Shown in pieces: positions 13,694 to 22,422 of a stretch of DNA of 24,116 bases. Source of the stretch: Methanobacterium sp. PtaB.Bin024 (lineage in GTDB: Archaea > Methanobacteriota > Methanobacteria > Methanobacteriales > Methanobacteriaceae); the NCBI GenBank assembly GCA_002067065.1, contig MVPY01000059.1, positions 1 to 24,116 of the forward strand, read 5' to 3'. The notes beneath the pieces were generated by a model. The model was not told the DNA's origin, searched no databases, and worked only from the letters and a program-made list of their open reading frames with translations. Every line of letters starts with the position of its first letter. The first letter of the stretch is position 1. The translations under genes were made by a program, and so were the position numbers.

Positions 13694-15325
13694 ATGAATA
13701 TTAATCTGAAAAATAAGAAATACCTGATTGCATTACCAGCACTAGCAGCACTGTTCATTGCATTAATTCCCACCATAAAATATCAATGGCCCCTTGGGTG
13801 GGATATAATATATCATGTGCAGTATGCCCAGGTTTACACACAGTATGGATTCACATTAACTGATCCCCAGTTAAATGCTCCTTTCGGTAGGAAAATTGCT
13901 TATCTCCCCCTCTTCCATTTTTTGATTGCTGGAATTGGCAGTTTTCTTGATATCAACTATTTTCAGGTAGCCCGCATCCTGCAGCCCATACTCGCCGTAT
14001 CAATAGTTTTATCTGTTTCATATGTGGCTAAAAAATTTTATGGTACCCTGGCAGGAGTTGGAGCAGGATTTCTGATACTATCCAGCTATCTGGTTAGCAG
14101 GATAATTTTACCTTTACCTGAAAATCTGGCATTGATATTTCTCCCATTGGCAGTTTACCTTTACTATAAATCTTTAGAAAATAAAAATCTCAAAACTGCC
14201 TTTTTTGGAGGAATACTGTTTCTCATAATACTTTTAACCCATCAAGGAGCTACATTATGCCTCATTCTTTCAGTTATTGCCATTACCATCTTAGAACTGC
14301 TTGTTTACAGAAACATTAATGTTTTAAAGAATTTCACATCATTCTTCCTGGCCCTCATACTAATAATAGTAACAGGACTTATATCACTCCAACTAGTTGC
14401 ACCTCAAACATTGCAGAACCTTATGCAGCAAGGTATAACTGCAATTACCGGATTAAGTACCTCACTACCTATAAATCGTTCCCTTGGACTCTTTAGTTAT
14501 CTGGGAAACTTGGGAATTTTAGTGCTGATATTCTCCCTTATCGGAGGCATATCCATATTAAAGAAAATTCAAATGAAAGAATTCATGAGGAAGGATCTAG
14601 TCATCCTGGTGTGGATCCTTTCCATGTTCCTTCTAAGCAATGCTTACTGGTTCGGAATCAATGTTATTTCATACAGAGTGCTCATTTACCTCTTAATACC
14701 TCTTTCAATACTGGGCGGGTATGGTATTAATGTTATATATCAAAAACTTAAAAATAATGAGAGATTTTCATCAAAAAATGTGCATACTATATTTTTAGTG
14801 GCCATCCTTTGTCTGTCACTTTTTAGTGGAATTTTCACAGTTGAAAACCCTAAAATCGCAACATATGGTATTAAAAACCAGGAGGGTTACATCCAAACTG
14901 CCCCTCCTTCAGATGCAGAGGTGGATCTGGCTAACTGGTTTAACGAGAATGGGAATAGCAGTCGTTACGTGGTTATTTCCAACCAATTTACTGGTATGTT
15001 TCTAGCCGCTGATACTAACATGTCCTTTCGTGAGGGTTTCCAGTATTTTTCCACAAATAGTAATGTCACCATAGAAGAAAAAGGGGTCAAGAGCAGTACA
15101 TTAGCGAATTTCAAGAAAGCTAATGTTGGTTATGTAGTTTATGATAAAAGGTTGGTAACGTCACCTGAAGAAAAAACACTATCACTACGTGTTATTGATA
15201 CAGAATTTTTCCCTTTACAATATTTCACCCAGGACATCCAGTCTAACATTAACCGTATAAAACCTGAATTTTCAAGGGTGGTGTATGAGAATGAGGATTT
15301 CATTGTATGTGAAATAAATTGGTGA
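13694..15325 (+). CDS. Polytopic membrane protein, GT-C glycosyltransferase-like
   Basis: 543 residues, about 12 membrane segments in the first 410 residues, then about 130 residues outside the membrane. The first loop carries WDIIYHVQYAQ (Asp37), the position where GT-C enzymes keep a catalytic Asp after the first helix; a later LLTHQGATL (His near residue 188) recurs as LSHYTSAF in the DUF2206-like protein at 20217. The tail has sequences such as VYDKRL and ENEDFIVCEINW seen in archaeal GT-C-like surface glycan enzymes. STT3's WWDYG is absent, so it is not the oligosaccharyltransferase itself. It probably transfers a sugar from a polyprenyl-phosphate carrier, perhaps one made by the downstream DPM-like enzyme. 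First gene of the glycosylation island, with its own TATA box and a leaderless start. Confidence 0.75.
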   Translation: MNINLKNKKYLIALPALAALFIALIPTIKYQWPLGWDIIYHVQYAQVYTQYGFTLTDPQLNAPFGRKIAYLPLFHFLIAGIGSFLDINYFQVARILQPILAVSIVLSVSYVAKKFYGTLAGVGAGFLILSSYLVSRIILPLPENLALIFLPLAVYLYYKSLENKNLKTAFFGGILFLIILLTHQGATLCLILSVIAITILELLVYRNINVLKNFTSFFLALILIIVTGLISLQLVAPQTLQNLMQQGITAITGLSTSLPINRSLGLFSYLGNLGILVLIFSLIGGISILKKIQMKEFMRKDLVILVWILSMFLLSNAYWFGINVISYRVLIYLLIPLSILGGYGINVIYQKLKNNERFSSKNVHTIFLVAILCLSLFSGIFTVENPKIATYGIKNQEGYIQTAPPSDAEVDLANWFNENGNSSRYVVISNQFTGMFLAADTNMSFREGFQYFSTNSNVTIEEKGVKSSTLANFKKANVGYVVYDKRLVTSPEEKTLSLRVIDTEFFPLQYFTQDIQSNINRIKPEFSRVVYENEDFIVCEINW

Positions 15326-15477
15326 CCCTTGAAATAGTATAGAAACATTATTAAAGGTAAATTAGTTATATTCAATAAAACAATATCCAAAAAGATATAT
15401 TTAGCTAATAAAATTAACAGACCAAGTTAAATAAGAGTGAATTAAATAAGATTTAAGCTTATACAAATGTGATTATA

Positions 15478-16596
15478 ATGAAAGTTTCTGTGGTTATTCC
15501 TGCCCTAAACGAGGAAGGAATTGTTGGAAAAACTGTAAAATCAGTGCCTTTAGAAAAATTAAAGGATGCTGGATTTGAAACCGAAATAATTGTGGTTGAC
15601 AACGCATCAGAGGATAATACTGCTGATGAAGCCAGAACAGCTGGTGCAAGGGTTGTTTATGAAGCAAACAGAGGATATGGGAATGCTTACCTTAAAGGGT
15701 TCAGTGAAGCATCTGGAGATATTATTGTAATGGGAGATGCTGATGGAACCTATCCTTTTGATGAAATGGTTGAATTCATTCAACCCATCCTAACTGAGAA
15801 TGCAGATTTTGTAATGGGTTCAAGATTAAAGGGTGATATTAAAGAAGGTGCCATGCCTGCATTGCATAAATATATTGGAAACCCTTTCCTGACCTGGGTG
15901 CTTAATGTTCTGTTTTCAACTGGAATATCCGATGCACACTGTGGTATGAGGGCCATGACCAAAGAAACATGGAATAAGTTAAACCTCCATACCATTGGAA
16001 TGGAGTTTGCATCAGAAATGGTGATAGAAGCATCACGTCTGGATATAAAAATCGTGGAAGTTCCCATCACTTACTATCCGCGTGAAGGAGAATCAAAACT
16101 AAGCTCATTTTCAGATGGTTGGAGACATTTACGTTTCATGATGCTATACCGGCCAGGTCCTTTCCTTCTGATACCCGGTTTAGTTGCTTTAATATTAGGT
16201 ATCAGTTTAACTGCTATTGTATGGATAACCGGACAGTCCAGAATGCATTCCCTGATTCTGGGTGGTTTAATGCTCATAGTAGGATATCAGCTACTACTTT
16301 CCTGGCTATACTTCGAGGCCTTTGGAGCTTCCTATGGCTTCTCCACCAGTTCCAACATGGCAAAAAAAATTATGAACTATCATTCACTGGAGAACGAGTT
16401 AATTCTGGGAGTGATTCTCCTGGCCATTGGAATATTACTGGGCATAACTGTTATAATCAATTGGAGCACAGTTGGATTCGGAGCTCTGTTTGAAATCCAG
16501 ACTGCAGTCTTTGCCATGATCCTATCTATTCTGGGTATTCAGACCATATTCTCCAGTATGTTCTTAAGTCTGCTGCTGTTAAACAAACCAAAATAA
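15478..16596 (+). CDS. GT2 glycosyltransferase, dolichol-phosphate-mannose-synthase-like, with membrane tail
   Basis: 372 residues from ATG 15478. The N-terminal GT-A domain starts SVVIPALNEEGIVGKTV; VVDNASEDNT (39-48) and GDADGTYPF (86-94, DxD Asp87 and Asp89) are the nucleotide-sugar and metal sites. MGSRLKG, AHCGMRAM and the PREGESKLS loop match the DPM1/polyprenyl-phosphate glycosyltransferase group. Four C-terminal membrane segments (about 228-250, 258-282, 306-326, 338-368) anchor it. It should load a hexose from a nucleotide sugar onto polyprenyl phosphate, feeding GT-C enzymes next door. In-frame GTG 15469 would add three residues. A TATA-like ATATATTTAG sits at about 15392. It is followed by a T6 run at 16615. 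Confidence 0.9.
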   Translation: MKVSVVIPALNEEGIVGKTVKSVPLEKLKDAGFETEIIVVDNASEDNTADEARTAGARVVYEANRGYGNAYLKGFSEASGDIIVMGDADGTYPFDEMVEFIQPILTENADFVMGSRLKGDIKEGAMPALHKYIGNPFLTWVLNVLFSTGISDAHCGMRAMTKETWNKLNLHTIGMEFASEMVIEASRLDIKIVEVPITYYPREGESKLSSFSDGWRHLRFMMLYRPGPFLLIPGLVALILGISLTAIVWITGQSRMHSLILGGLMLIVGYQLLLSWLYFEAFGASYGFSTSSNMAKKIMNYHSLENELILGVILLAIGILLGITVIINWSTVGFGALFEIQTAVFAMILSILGIQTIFSSMFLSLLLLNKPK

Positions 16597-16614
16597 GAGG
16601 CTCATAACTTCCTA

Positions 16615-16620
16615 TTTTTT
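16615..16620 (+). terminator. Short poly-T after the DPM-like gene
   Basis: Six T lie 19 nt past the stop codon at 16596. A weak candidate terminator. Confidence 0.4.
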
Positions 16621-16730
16621 AAATTCATCTATCTGCTTGAAAATCCAGATTTACATACATTAATTACATTAAGAATTAATTAAACCAGGAATTAATTAAA
16701 TAGTAATAAAATAAAAATAATAATATAAAT

Positions 16731-16740
16731 TTTATAAATA
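16731..16740 (+). promoter_or_regulatory. Candidate TATA box before the second GT2 gene
   Basis: TTTATAAATA lies 20-29 nt before ATG 16760. GGAG at 16746-16749 also gives a ribosome site 10 nt from the ATG. If this TATA box were used the mRNA would be nearly leaderless and lose that site, so the more upstream AT-rich stretch may be the real element. Confidence 0.35.
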
Positions 16741-16759
16741 AGATTGGAGTCAATTTATT

Positions 16760-17623
16760 ATGGCATTTGACCTGAGTATCATACTTTTAGTAAAAAATGG
16801 AGGTATGAGACTGGAACTTTTAATGGAAAGTCTGGGTAAGCAAAATTATGATGGTAATTTTGAGATTATTGCCATAGATTCCGGTTCAGAGGATGAATCC
16901 ATCCAAATTTTAAAAAAATATAACACCATATTATATAGAATAAAACCTGAAGAATTCCATCACAGCAGAACTCGAAATTTAGGGGCTGAAAAATCAAAGG
17001 GGGATGTTTTAGTTTACTTAACACAGGATGCTCTGCCTATAAAAGAGGATTTCCTGGAAAAATTAGTGGCACCATTAAATGATCCAAAAATTGGCGTATC
17101 CTATGGAAGGCAAATTGCCAATCCAGATGCGAAGGAAGCAACTAAATTCTTTTACTCCTATTTTTATCCTGATGAACGAAATGTTCTGGGAAAAGAACTG
17201 GCCGAAAACCCTAAAAATTTTTATCTTGCTTATATCTATGTTTCTGATGTATGTTCTGCAATAAAAAGGGATGTCTGGAAGCATATAAGGTTCGCTGATA
17301 ACATTCCCATGTCCGAAGACAAGGATTTTGCCCTTAGGGCCTTAAAATCAGACTATGAAATTGTTTACGAACCTGAAGCCACAGTATATCATTCACATGA
17401 TTATTCCCTGCATTCATTATTAAAAAGACGCATGCAGGATGGTGCTGCTTTTTCTAACATTGCCTTGGAAGGTGAAAATGAATTTTTAGGTCGGGGCTTC
17501 CAATTTGTAATGCAGGAAATGAAGTTTCTAATAAGAAAGAAACACTTTTTAGATATACCCCACGCAATTATGTACAACTTCATTGACTTTTTAGGATTTA
17601 CCCTGGGAAAATATAAAAAATAG
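16760..17623 (+). CDS. GT2 glycosyltransferase, rhamnosyltransferase-like
   Basis: 287 residues, soluble GT-A fold. Seen: SIILLVKNGG at the start, AIDSGSEDES (38-47) at the nucleotide site, FHHSRTRNLGA (66-76), TQDALP (88-93, with the acidic Asp90 in place of a full DxD), SEDKDFALRA catalytic acidic motif about two thirds in, and ATVYHSHDYS near the end. FHHSRTRN with QDA is characteristic of rhamnosyltransferases of the O-antigen and exopolysaccharide type, so a rhamnose or deoxyhexose donor is likely but not proved. ATG 16760 with GGAG 10 nt upstream. It is followed at 81 nt by another GT2 in the same direction. Confidence 0.88.
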   Translation: MAFDLSIILLVKNGGMRLELLMESLGKQNYDGNFEIIAIDSGSEDESIQILKKYNTILYRIKPEEFHHSRTRNLGAEKSKGDVLVYLTQDALPIKEDFLEKLVAPLNDPKIGVSYGRQIANPDAKEATKFFYSYFYPDERNVLGKELAENPKNFYLAYIYVSDVCSAIKRDVWKHIRFADNIPMSEDKDFALRALKSDYEIVYEPEATVYHSHDYSLHSLLKRRMQDGAAFSNIALEGENEFLGRGFQFVMQEMKFLIRKKHFLDIPHAIMYNFIDFLGFTLGKYKK

Positions 17624-17704
17624 ATCCAAGGTTCTCTTTCAAAAATTCAATTAAAAGGCAATAAGATGAGAATAAAAAAAATGAAATAATAAAGAGAAAA
17701 ATTA

Positions 17705-18751
17705 GTGAAAAAAAAATTCTGGAACTATGTTAAAATGAAAGATTCTGCTAATCCACTGGTGAGTATCATAATCCCCAATTACAATGGTAAAAAACATCTT
17801 AAAGAGTGTCTGAACTCGCTGGAAATGATGGAATTCAATAATTATGAAATTATCATGGTAGATAATGCCTCCAGTGATGGTTCCGTTGAATTCGTCAAAG
17901 ATCTGTGTCCTGAAGTACATGTTCTTCCACTTGAAAAGAATTACGGATTTGCTGAAGGTTGTAATTTGGGTGCTCAGCAAGCCAGAGGAGAGTATATAGT
18001 CTTTTTAAATAATGACACAAAGGTAGACGTTTTTTGGCTGAAAGAATTACTATTAGCTACAAAGAAATATGGTGAAAATCATATTTATTCCAGTAAAGTT
18101 TTATTCTACGACCAACCTGACACATTAAACACCATTGGCGGAATAATAACCCCCATGGGTAGCGGACTGGACATAAATTTTGGGAAAAAAGATATCGACA
18201 AATACAATAAAGTTCGCTTTGTTGCTTCCCCTTCTGGATGTTCCATGCTGTTGAAGAAGGCATTGTTTCTGGAAATGGATGGCTTTGATAAGGATTATTT
18301 CGCTTATCTGGAAGATGTGGATTTTGGATGGAGATGTTGGCTAAAAGGACATAAAACTTATTACATTCCCCAATCTGTTGTATACCATAAATATGGAAGT
18401 ACAGGAGGGAAGATGGACACACCATTTAGAGTTTATAACGTTCAAAAGAACAGACTCTTCAATATTTTAAAGAATTTCTCTTTTTCGAAGTTAATAACTG
18501 GATTCATTGTTTCTGTAATGTTTGATCTTGTTCGCATCTTTACCTTCCTTGTTCATGGTGACTTCTCCCTCATATCCTCAATTTTAAAAGGAAATTACGC
18601 TTTTATTAAAGGAATATCCCCAACACTTTCCAAAAGGAAATACATACAACAAAACAGGAAACTTTCTGACGGGCAAATGCAAAAACTGGGTTTGATTGCA
18701 TCTTTAAGTGGGTGTTTAAAGGAGTACAAAAGGTTAGGAAAACTAAAATGA
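17705..18751 (+). CDS. GT2 glycosyltransferase (rhamnosyl/galactofuranosyl-like)
   Basis: 348 residues. N-terminal GT-A domain: LVSIIIPNYNG (18-28), MVDNASSDGS (51-60), NYGFAEGCNLGA (79-90), FLNNDTKVD (100-108, NDT metal motif), and YLEDVDFGWR (201-210) with the catalytic ED and following Asp. VYHKYGSTGG follows. The C-terminal 100 residues are basic with one hydrophobic stretch (about 258-280) that may attach it to the membrane. The family includes rhamnosyl and galactofuranosyl transferases of surface polysaccharides. GTG 17705 is the longest start but has only a weak ribosome site; ATG 17735 is a good alternative. A T-poor spacer of 26 nt separates it from the next gene, so the two are probably cotranscribed. 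Confidence 0.88.
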   Translation: MKKKFWNYVKMKDSANPLVSIIIPNYNGKKHLKECLNSLEMMEFNNYEIIMVDNASSDGSVEFVKDLCPEVHVLPLEKNYGFAEGCNLGAQQARGEYIVFLNNDTKVDVFWLKELLLATKKYGENHIYSSKVLFYDQPDTLNTIGGIITPMGSGLDINFGKKDIDKYNKVRFVASPSGCSMLLKKALFLEMDGFDKDYFAYLEDVDFGWRCWLKGHKTYYIPQSVVYHKYGSTGGKMDTPFRVYNVQKNRLFNILKNFSFSKLITGFIVSVMFDLVRIFTFLVHGDFSLISSILKGNYAFIKGISPTLSKRKYIQQNRKLSDGQMQKLGLIASLSGCLKEYKRLGKLK

Positions 18752-18777
18752 TAAATAAACTTTAAAGGAAATCTAAG

Positions 18778-19992
18778 ATGAAAATCTGTCAATTAATATA
18801 TACTTACCCCCCTCATACAATTGGAGGGGCAGACATATACGCCCATACCATATCAAAAGAACTCTCTAGTAAGGGTCACGAAGTTGTGGTTATAACAACC
18901 CAACCTTATGAGGGTTTAGCTTCATTAAAACCATCCTGTACCATGGAAGAGGGGATTAAAGTTCACCGTTTTTATCCATTAAACATATATTCCTGGACAA
19001 ACTCAGCAGAACAATCATTATTACGCAAAATGATATGGAGTGGACTTGACATATGGAATTTACACACATACCTAACCATTAAAAAAATATTGAAAGAGGA
19101 AAACCCTGATGTAGTGCATATACACACACCAATATGGATATCTTTATCTGCATTTGATGCTATAAAAAGTCTGGAAATACCATCTATATTTACTGTCCAT
19201 GAATTTCTCTTATTGTGCCGCAAAGCCTCATTATTACATGCCAATGGAGAAGTATGTAACGATCCACGCTCTATTTGTAAACTATATCAAAAAGCATCTA
19301 GACGTATAATTTCCAATAAACCTGATGTTGTTTTATCACCATCCAACTTTGTTTTTGAAGTGTTGAAAAAAAACAAGTTCTTAACTGAGTCTAAATGCAT
19401 AAAACTCCCCCTTGGCATTACTCCATGTGAGAATAAACCTGAAAAAGATTACAAAACCATCGATATTATATATACTGGTGCTCTTACTGAGCACAAAGGA
19501 GTGGATGTTCTAATAAAAGCATTTAAAAATTTGAAAAATGAAAATGTTAGGCTGCATATAATTGGTAAGGGCGAAAAAATGGAAGATTTGAAATTACTCG
19601 CCAATAACGATGAGCGAATAGCATTTCATGGTTTTTTAGATGGCAATAAACTTACATCGCTTCAGGAGAGAGCAAATATTGCTGTTATGCCCTCAATTGT
19701 ATTTGAAAATTCGCCAATGACAATATATGAAAGTTTTAAGTTTGGAACCCCGGTAATTGGGAGTAGAATTGGAGGAATCCCAGAATTAATTGAGGAAAGA
19801 GTTAATGGTTTTCTCTACGAACCTGGTAATGTGAGTGAACTGAAGAATTTGCTCCAATATTTAATTGAAAATCCAGAAGAATTGAAGAAATTAGAAAATG
19901 GGGCTTTTAAATCAAGCCAGAAATATAGTATGAACTTTCATATTGAAACTCTGGAAAAACTATATAAAGAGATATCAGACAAAAAGATATAA
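18778..19992 (+). CDS. GT4 glycosyltransferase
   Basis: 404 residues, GT-B fold. N-terminal domain opens KICQLIYTYPPHTIGGAD (Gly-rich loop for the acceptor side) with GHEVVVIT; HIHTPIWIS and FTVHEFLL lie mid-domain. The C-terminal nucleotide domain has YTGALTEHKGVDVLIKAF, IIGKGEKMEDL, and the E-x7-E donor motif at Glu310 and Glu318 (FEN...MTIYESFKFG) followed by GTPVIGSRIGGIPE. This makes a retaining GT4 enzyme of the WbaZ/PimA kind; donor and acceptor unknown. Shine-Dalgarno AAAGGA lies 8 nt before ATG 18778. It runs in the same direction as the two GT2 genes and ends before a 224-nt gap. Confidence 0.9.
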   Translation: MKICQLIYTYPPHTIGGADIYAHTISKELSSKGHEVVVITTQPYEGLASLKPSCTMEEGIKVHRFYPLNIYSWTNSAEQSLLRKMIWSGLDIWNLHTYLTIKKILKEENPDVVHIHTPIWISLSAFDAIKSLEIPSIFTVHEFLLLCRKASLLHANGEVCNDPRSICKLYQKASRRIISNKPDVVLSPSNFVFEVLKKNKFLTESKCIKLPLGITPCENKPEKDYKTIDIIYTGALTEHKGVDVLIKAFKNLKNENVRLHIIGKGEKMEDLKLLANNDERIAFHGFLDGNKLTSLQERANIAVMPSIVFENSPMTIYESFKFGTPVIGSRIGGIPELIEERVNGFLYEPGNVSELKNLLQYLIENPEELKKLENGAFKSSQKYSMNFHIETLEKLYKEISDKKI

Positions 19993-20205
19993 AAATCTGA
20001 GTGATACCACCTCCAGTTTTTAGAACACATAATTAGTTTAATTGGTTAATCACTTAAAACATTGAAAAAATCATTATTATATAATTAAAGTTCAACTAAT
20101 CGAATAAATCGCTGCTAAATTGGTATTTTAATTATATGTTTAAAATTAGTAGTATCTTTAAAATACTGGTTATACTATGTTGAAATTAGCCATACGATAT
20201 GATTT

Positions 20206-20209
20206 GGAG
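20206..20209 (+). promoter_or_regulatory. Ribosome site deciding the DUF2206-like start
   Basis: GGAG lies 7 nt before ATG 20217. It lies inside the coding sequence if ATG 20199 were used, so 20217 is the better start. Confidence 0.7.
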
Positions 20210-20216
20210 AATATTC

Positions 20217-22370
20217 ATGTTATCATCAATCAATAAAATAAAAGATATTGGGTCAAGAGAGTTCTTTGCCTTGATTATTTTACTACTTTTAATAACAGAT
20301 CTGGTTAGAATTCTAAACATCCCCGGTCTTAAAGAAATTTTACCTTTAATCTATTTCACCATAGTCCCCGGATTATTAATTGTTATTCTAATGAACTTGA
20401 ATAAGCTTGAATTTATCAAAAAATTTGTATTGTGGATAGGAATAAGTTTGTCTTTCCTAATTCTCGTTGGACTTGGTTTAAACAGCTTGTACCCATTTAT
20501 ATCAAAACCATTAGATTTGTTACCTCTCTTGATCACATTTAATGTGATAATACTTCTCCTGGCATTTATTGCCTATAAAAGAAACAGTGCAGAGTTTGAA
20601 ATTCACAGAATCTTCAATTTCAGTATGGATACAAAGGATAAATTAATTTCTCCAATGATTTTTTCCATAATTTTCCCGTTTTTAGCCTTTTATGGGACTT
20701 ATTTGATGAACACAACCAGTAATAATTCTATTTTGCTGTTAATGTTGTTTTTAATTCCAGTATATTTTCTAGTGATAATTGGTTTGCGGAATAAAATATC
20801 TAATTCTACTTATCCATTTGCTATTTTAATGGTTAGTTTGAGCATTTTTCTGATGCATGGATTAACATCTAATTATCTCATTGGAAGAGATGTTCACCGG
20901 GAGTTCTATTGTTTTCAGTATACTCTGTTAAATTTGCATTGGGATCAATTGATATACAATATCACTTTAAATAGCTGCTTAAGTATCACCATTTTACCCA
21001 CAATTTACAGTGTTTTAACATCCCTATCAGGGTTATCTGTATTTAAGATTGTTTTTGGATTTATTGGATCAATAATACCTCTGATAATTTACATTATATC
21101 CAAAAAATATGTTGGGGATAAATATGCCATATTTGCAGCATTATTAGTGATGTTCCAAATGAACTTCATAGAGTTACTGGGCATTGTTAGGCAAGAATTT
21201 GCATTTTTATTCTTTTTCCTGGCAGTTATGGTTCTTTTTGATTCTAAATTAGGTGATAGAAATAAGAAAATCCTTTTCATCGTTTTTATGATTTCAGTTG
21301 TCCTATCTCACTATACTTCAGCGTTCATAGGTCTGGCCCTAACAGTTCCCATCCTCCTAATACCATTTTTAAAGAGTTTATGCTATGAAAAAAAGGTCAA
21401 ATTAACTAATTTTGATATGCTGGCTGTTTTAGGCGTTTTATCATATATTTGGTATTTTGTGGTTTCCCAGTCACAAAAGGCTACTGTAATTCGTACGGCA
21501 GCTAAATCTACTGGATCAGTAACAGGAGGAGCAGTTGGAACTACAGTTAACACAACCACTGATACCACTATATTATCAGTTTTTGGCATCCATATTGGAT
21601 CAATTCCCCAATTAATAAGTGTCATAGTAAATGATGCAATTTTTCTAATCATAGGTATAGGTTTAATAACGGTATTGTTAGGATATAAACGTTATAAAGA
21701 TAAGATCCCCTTTGAATTTATTGTTGGGTCTATTATATCCGTGTTTTTGTTGGTAATCTTTGTTTCTTTCCCATTCTTTTCACATGTATACGGAGCTAGC
21801 CGAATCTTTCTTCAATGTTTAGTTTTTCTAGCACCAATGTTCGTTATTGGTGGAATAAAAATTGCCAAAACAATTAAAAGACCAAAATTAGACGTTGTAA
21901 TTTTAGTAATATTAATAATCTCACTTTTCACAGTATCCACACATTTTAATTACTATTTCAGTGGAATTCCATCTTCAATTTATTATGATGCAGATTCCAA
22001 TGAAAGGATAGAAACCTACATTTATGATCAGGACATCAAAGGTGCAGAATTTTTGAGCAAATATGGTGAAAAACAATTATTAAAGATTCATGGAGACAGA
22101 ATAGCACCTAGTAGGCTAATGTTCGCAAATAATTTCTCAATAAATAATACAACTTTTATAACTAGCCGAAAATCCTTCCAAATACGGTATAGTCCTTTTA
22201 GATTCCGTTATTTATATTTAACTTATCCAAACACTCAAGAAAATCGTGTTTATGAAGCAATTGCTCCTCCAGCATATGTCGTAAATGCCACTCAAGGCTA
22301 TAAACTTTTAAATGACTGGAAATCAAGAATATATGATAATGGAGGATCAAGGGTTTTAATACCATTTTGA
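20217..22370 (+). CDS. Large polytopic membrane protein, DUF2206-like (GT-C related)
   Basis: 717 residues from ATG 20217 with about 15 membrane segments and a C-terminal region of about 140 residues outside the membrane. The start (ITDLVRILNIPGLKEILPLI) and LSHYTSAFIGL resemble archaeal DUF2206 proteins, many of which lie beside surface glycan genes. GRDVHREFYCFQYTLL gives an Asp/His/Glu cluster in a loop after a membrane helix, in the place GT-C enzymes use for catalysis; LSHYTSAF echoes LLTHQGATL of the 13694 protein. A Thr/Gly-rich loop (AKSTGSVTGGAVGTT...) is low in complexity. It may transfer a sugar from a lipid carrier or move glycans; the family has no fixed role known to me. It converges on a minus-strand GT4, with only 52 nt between the stops. 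Confidence 0.8.
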   Translation: MLSSINKIKDIGSREFFALIILLLLITDLVRILNIPGLKEILPLIYFTIVPGLLIVILMNLNKLEFIKKFVLWIGISLSFLILVGLGLNSLYPFISKPLDLLPLLITFNVIILLLAFIAYKRNSAEFEIHRIFNFSMDTKDKLISPMIFSIIFPFLAFYGTYLMNTTSNNSILLLMLFLIPVYFLVIIGLRNKISNSTYPFAILMVSLSIFLMHGLTSNYLIGRDVHREFYCFQYTLLNLHWDQLIYNITLNSCLSITILPTIYSVLTSLSGLSVFKIVFGFIGSIIPLIIYIISKKYVGDKYAIFAALLVMFQMNFIELLGIVRQEFAFLFFFLAVMVLFDSKLGDRNKKILFIVFMISVVLSHYTSAFIGLALTVPILLIPFLKSLCYEKKVKLTNFDMLAVLGVLSYIWYFVVSQSQKATVIRTAAKSTGSVTGGAVGTTVNTTTDTTILSVFGIHIGSIPQLISVIVNDAIFLIIGIGLITVLLGYKRYKDKIPFEFIVGSIISVFLLVIFVSFPFFSHVYGASRIFLQCLVFLAPMFVIGGIKIAKTIKRPKLDVVILVILIISLFTVSTHFNYYFSGIPSSIYYDADSNERIETYIYDQDIKGAEFLSKYGEKQLLKIHGDRIAPSRLMFANNFSINNTTFITSRKSFQIRYSPFRFRYLYLTYPNTQENRVYEAIAPPAYVVNATQGYKLLNDWKSRIYDNGGSRVLIPF

Positions 22371-22422
22371 TTATATTATGCGATAATACATAATATTTTA
22401 ATTATTTAATTAAATTATTTAA

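Noticed and set aside
13694..15325. STT3/AglB oligosaccharyltransferase
   Set aside because: Has a similar membrane layout but lacks the WWDYG motif in the C-terminal domain.
16673..16700. Repeat GAATTAATTAAA x2 before the second GT2 gene
   Set aside because: Low-complexity AT-rich sequence; two copies are expected by chance in such DNA.
18057..18425. Minus-strand 122-codon open frame inside the third GT2 gene
   Set aside because: Opposite strand of a gene with complete GT2 motifs; no family features.
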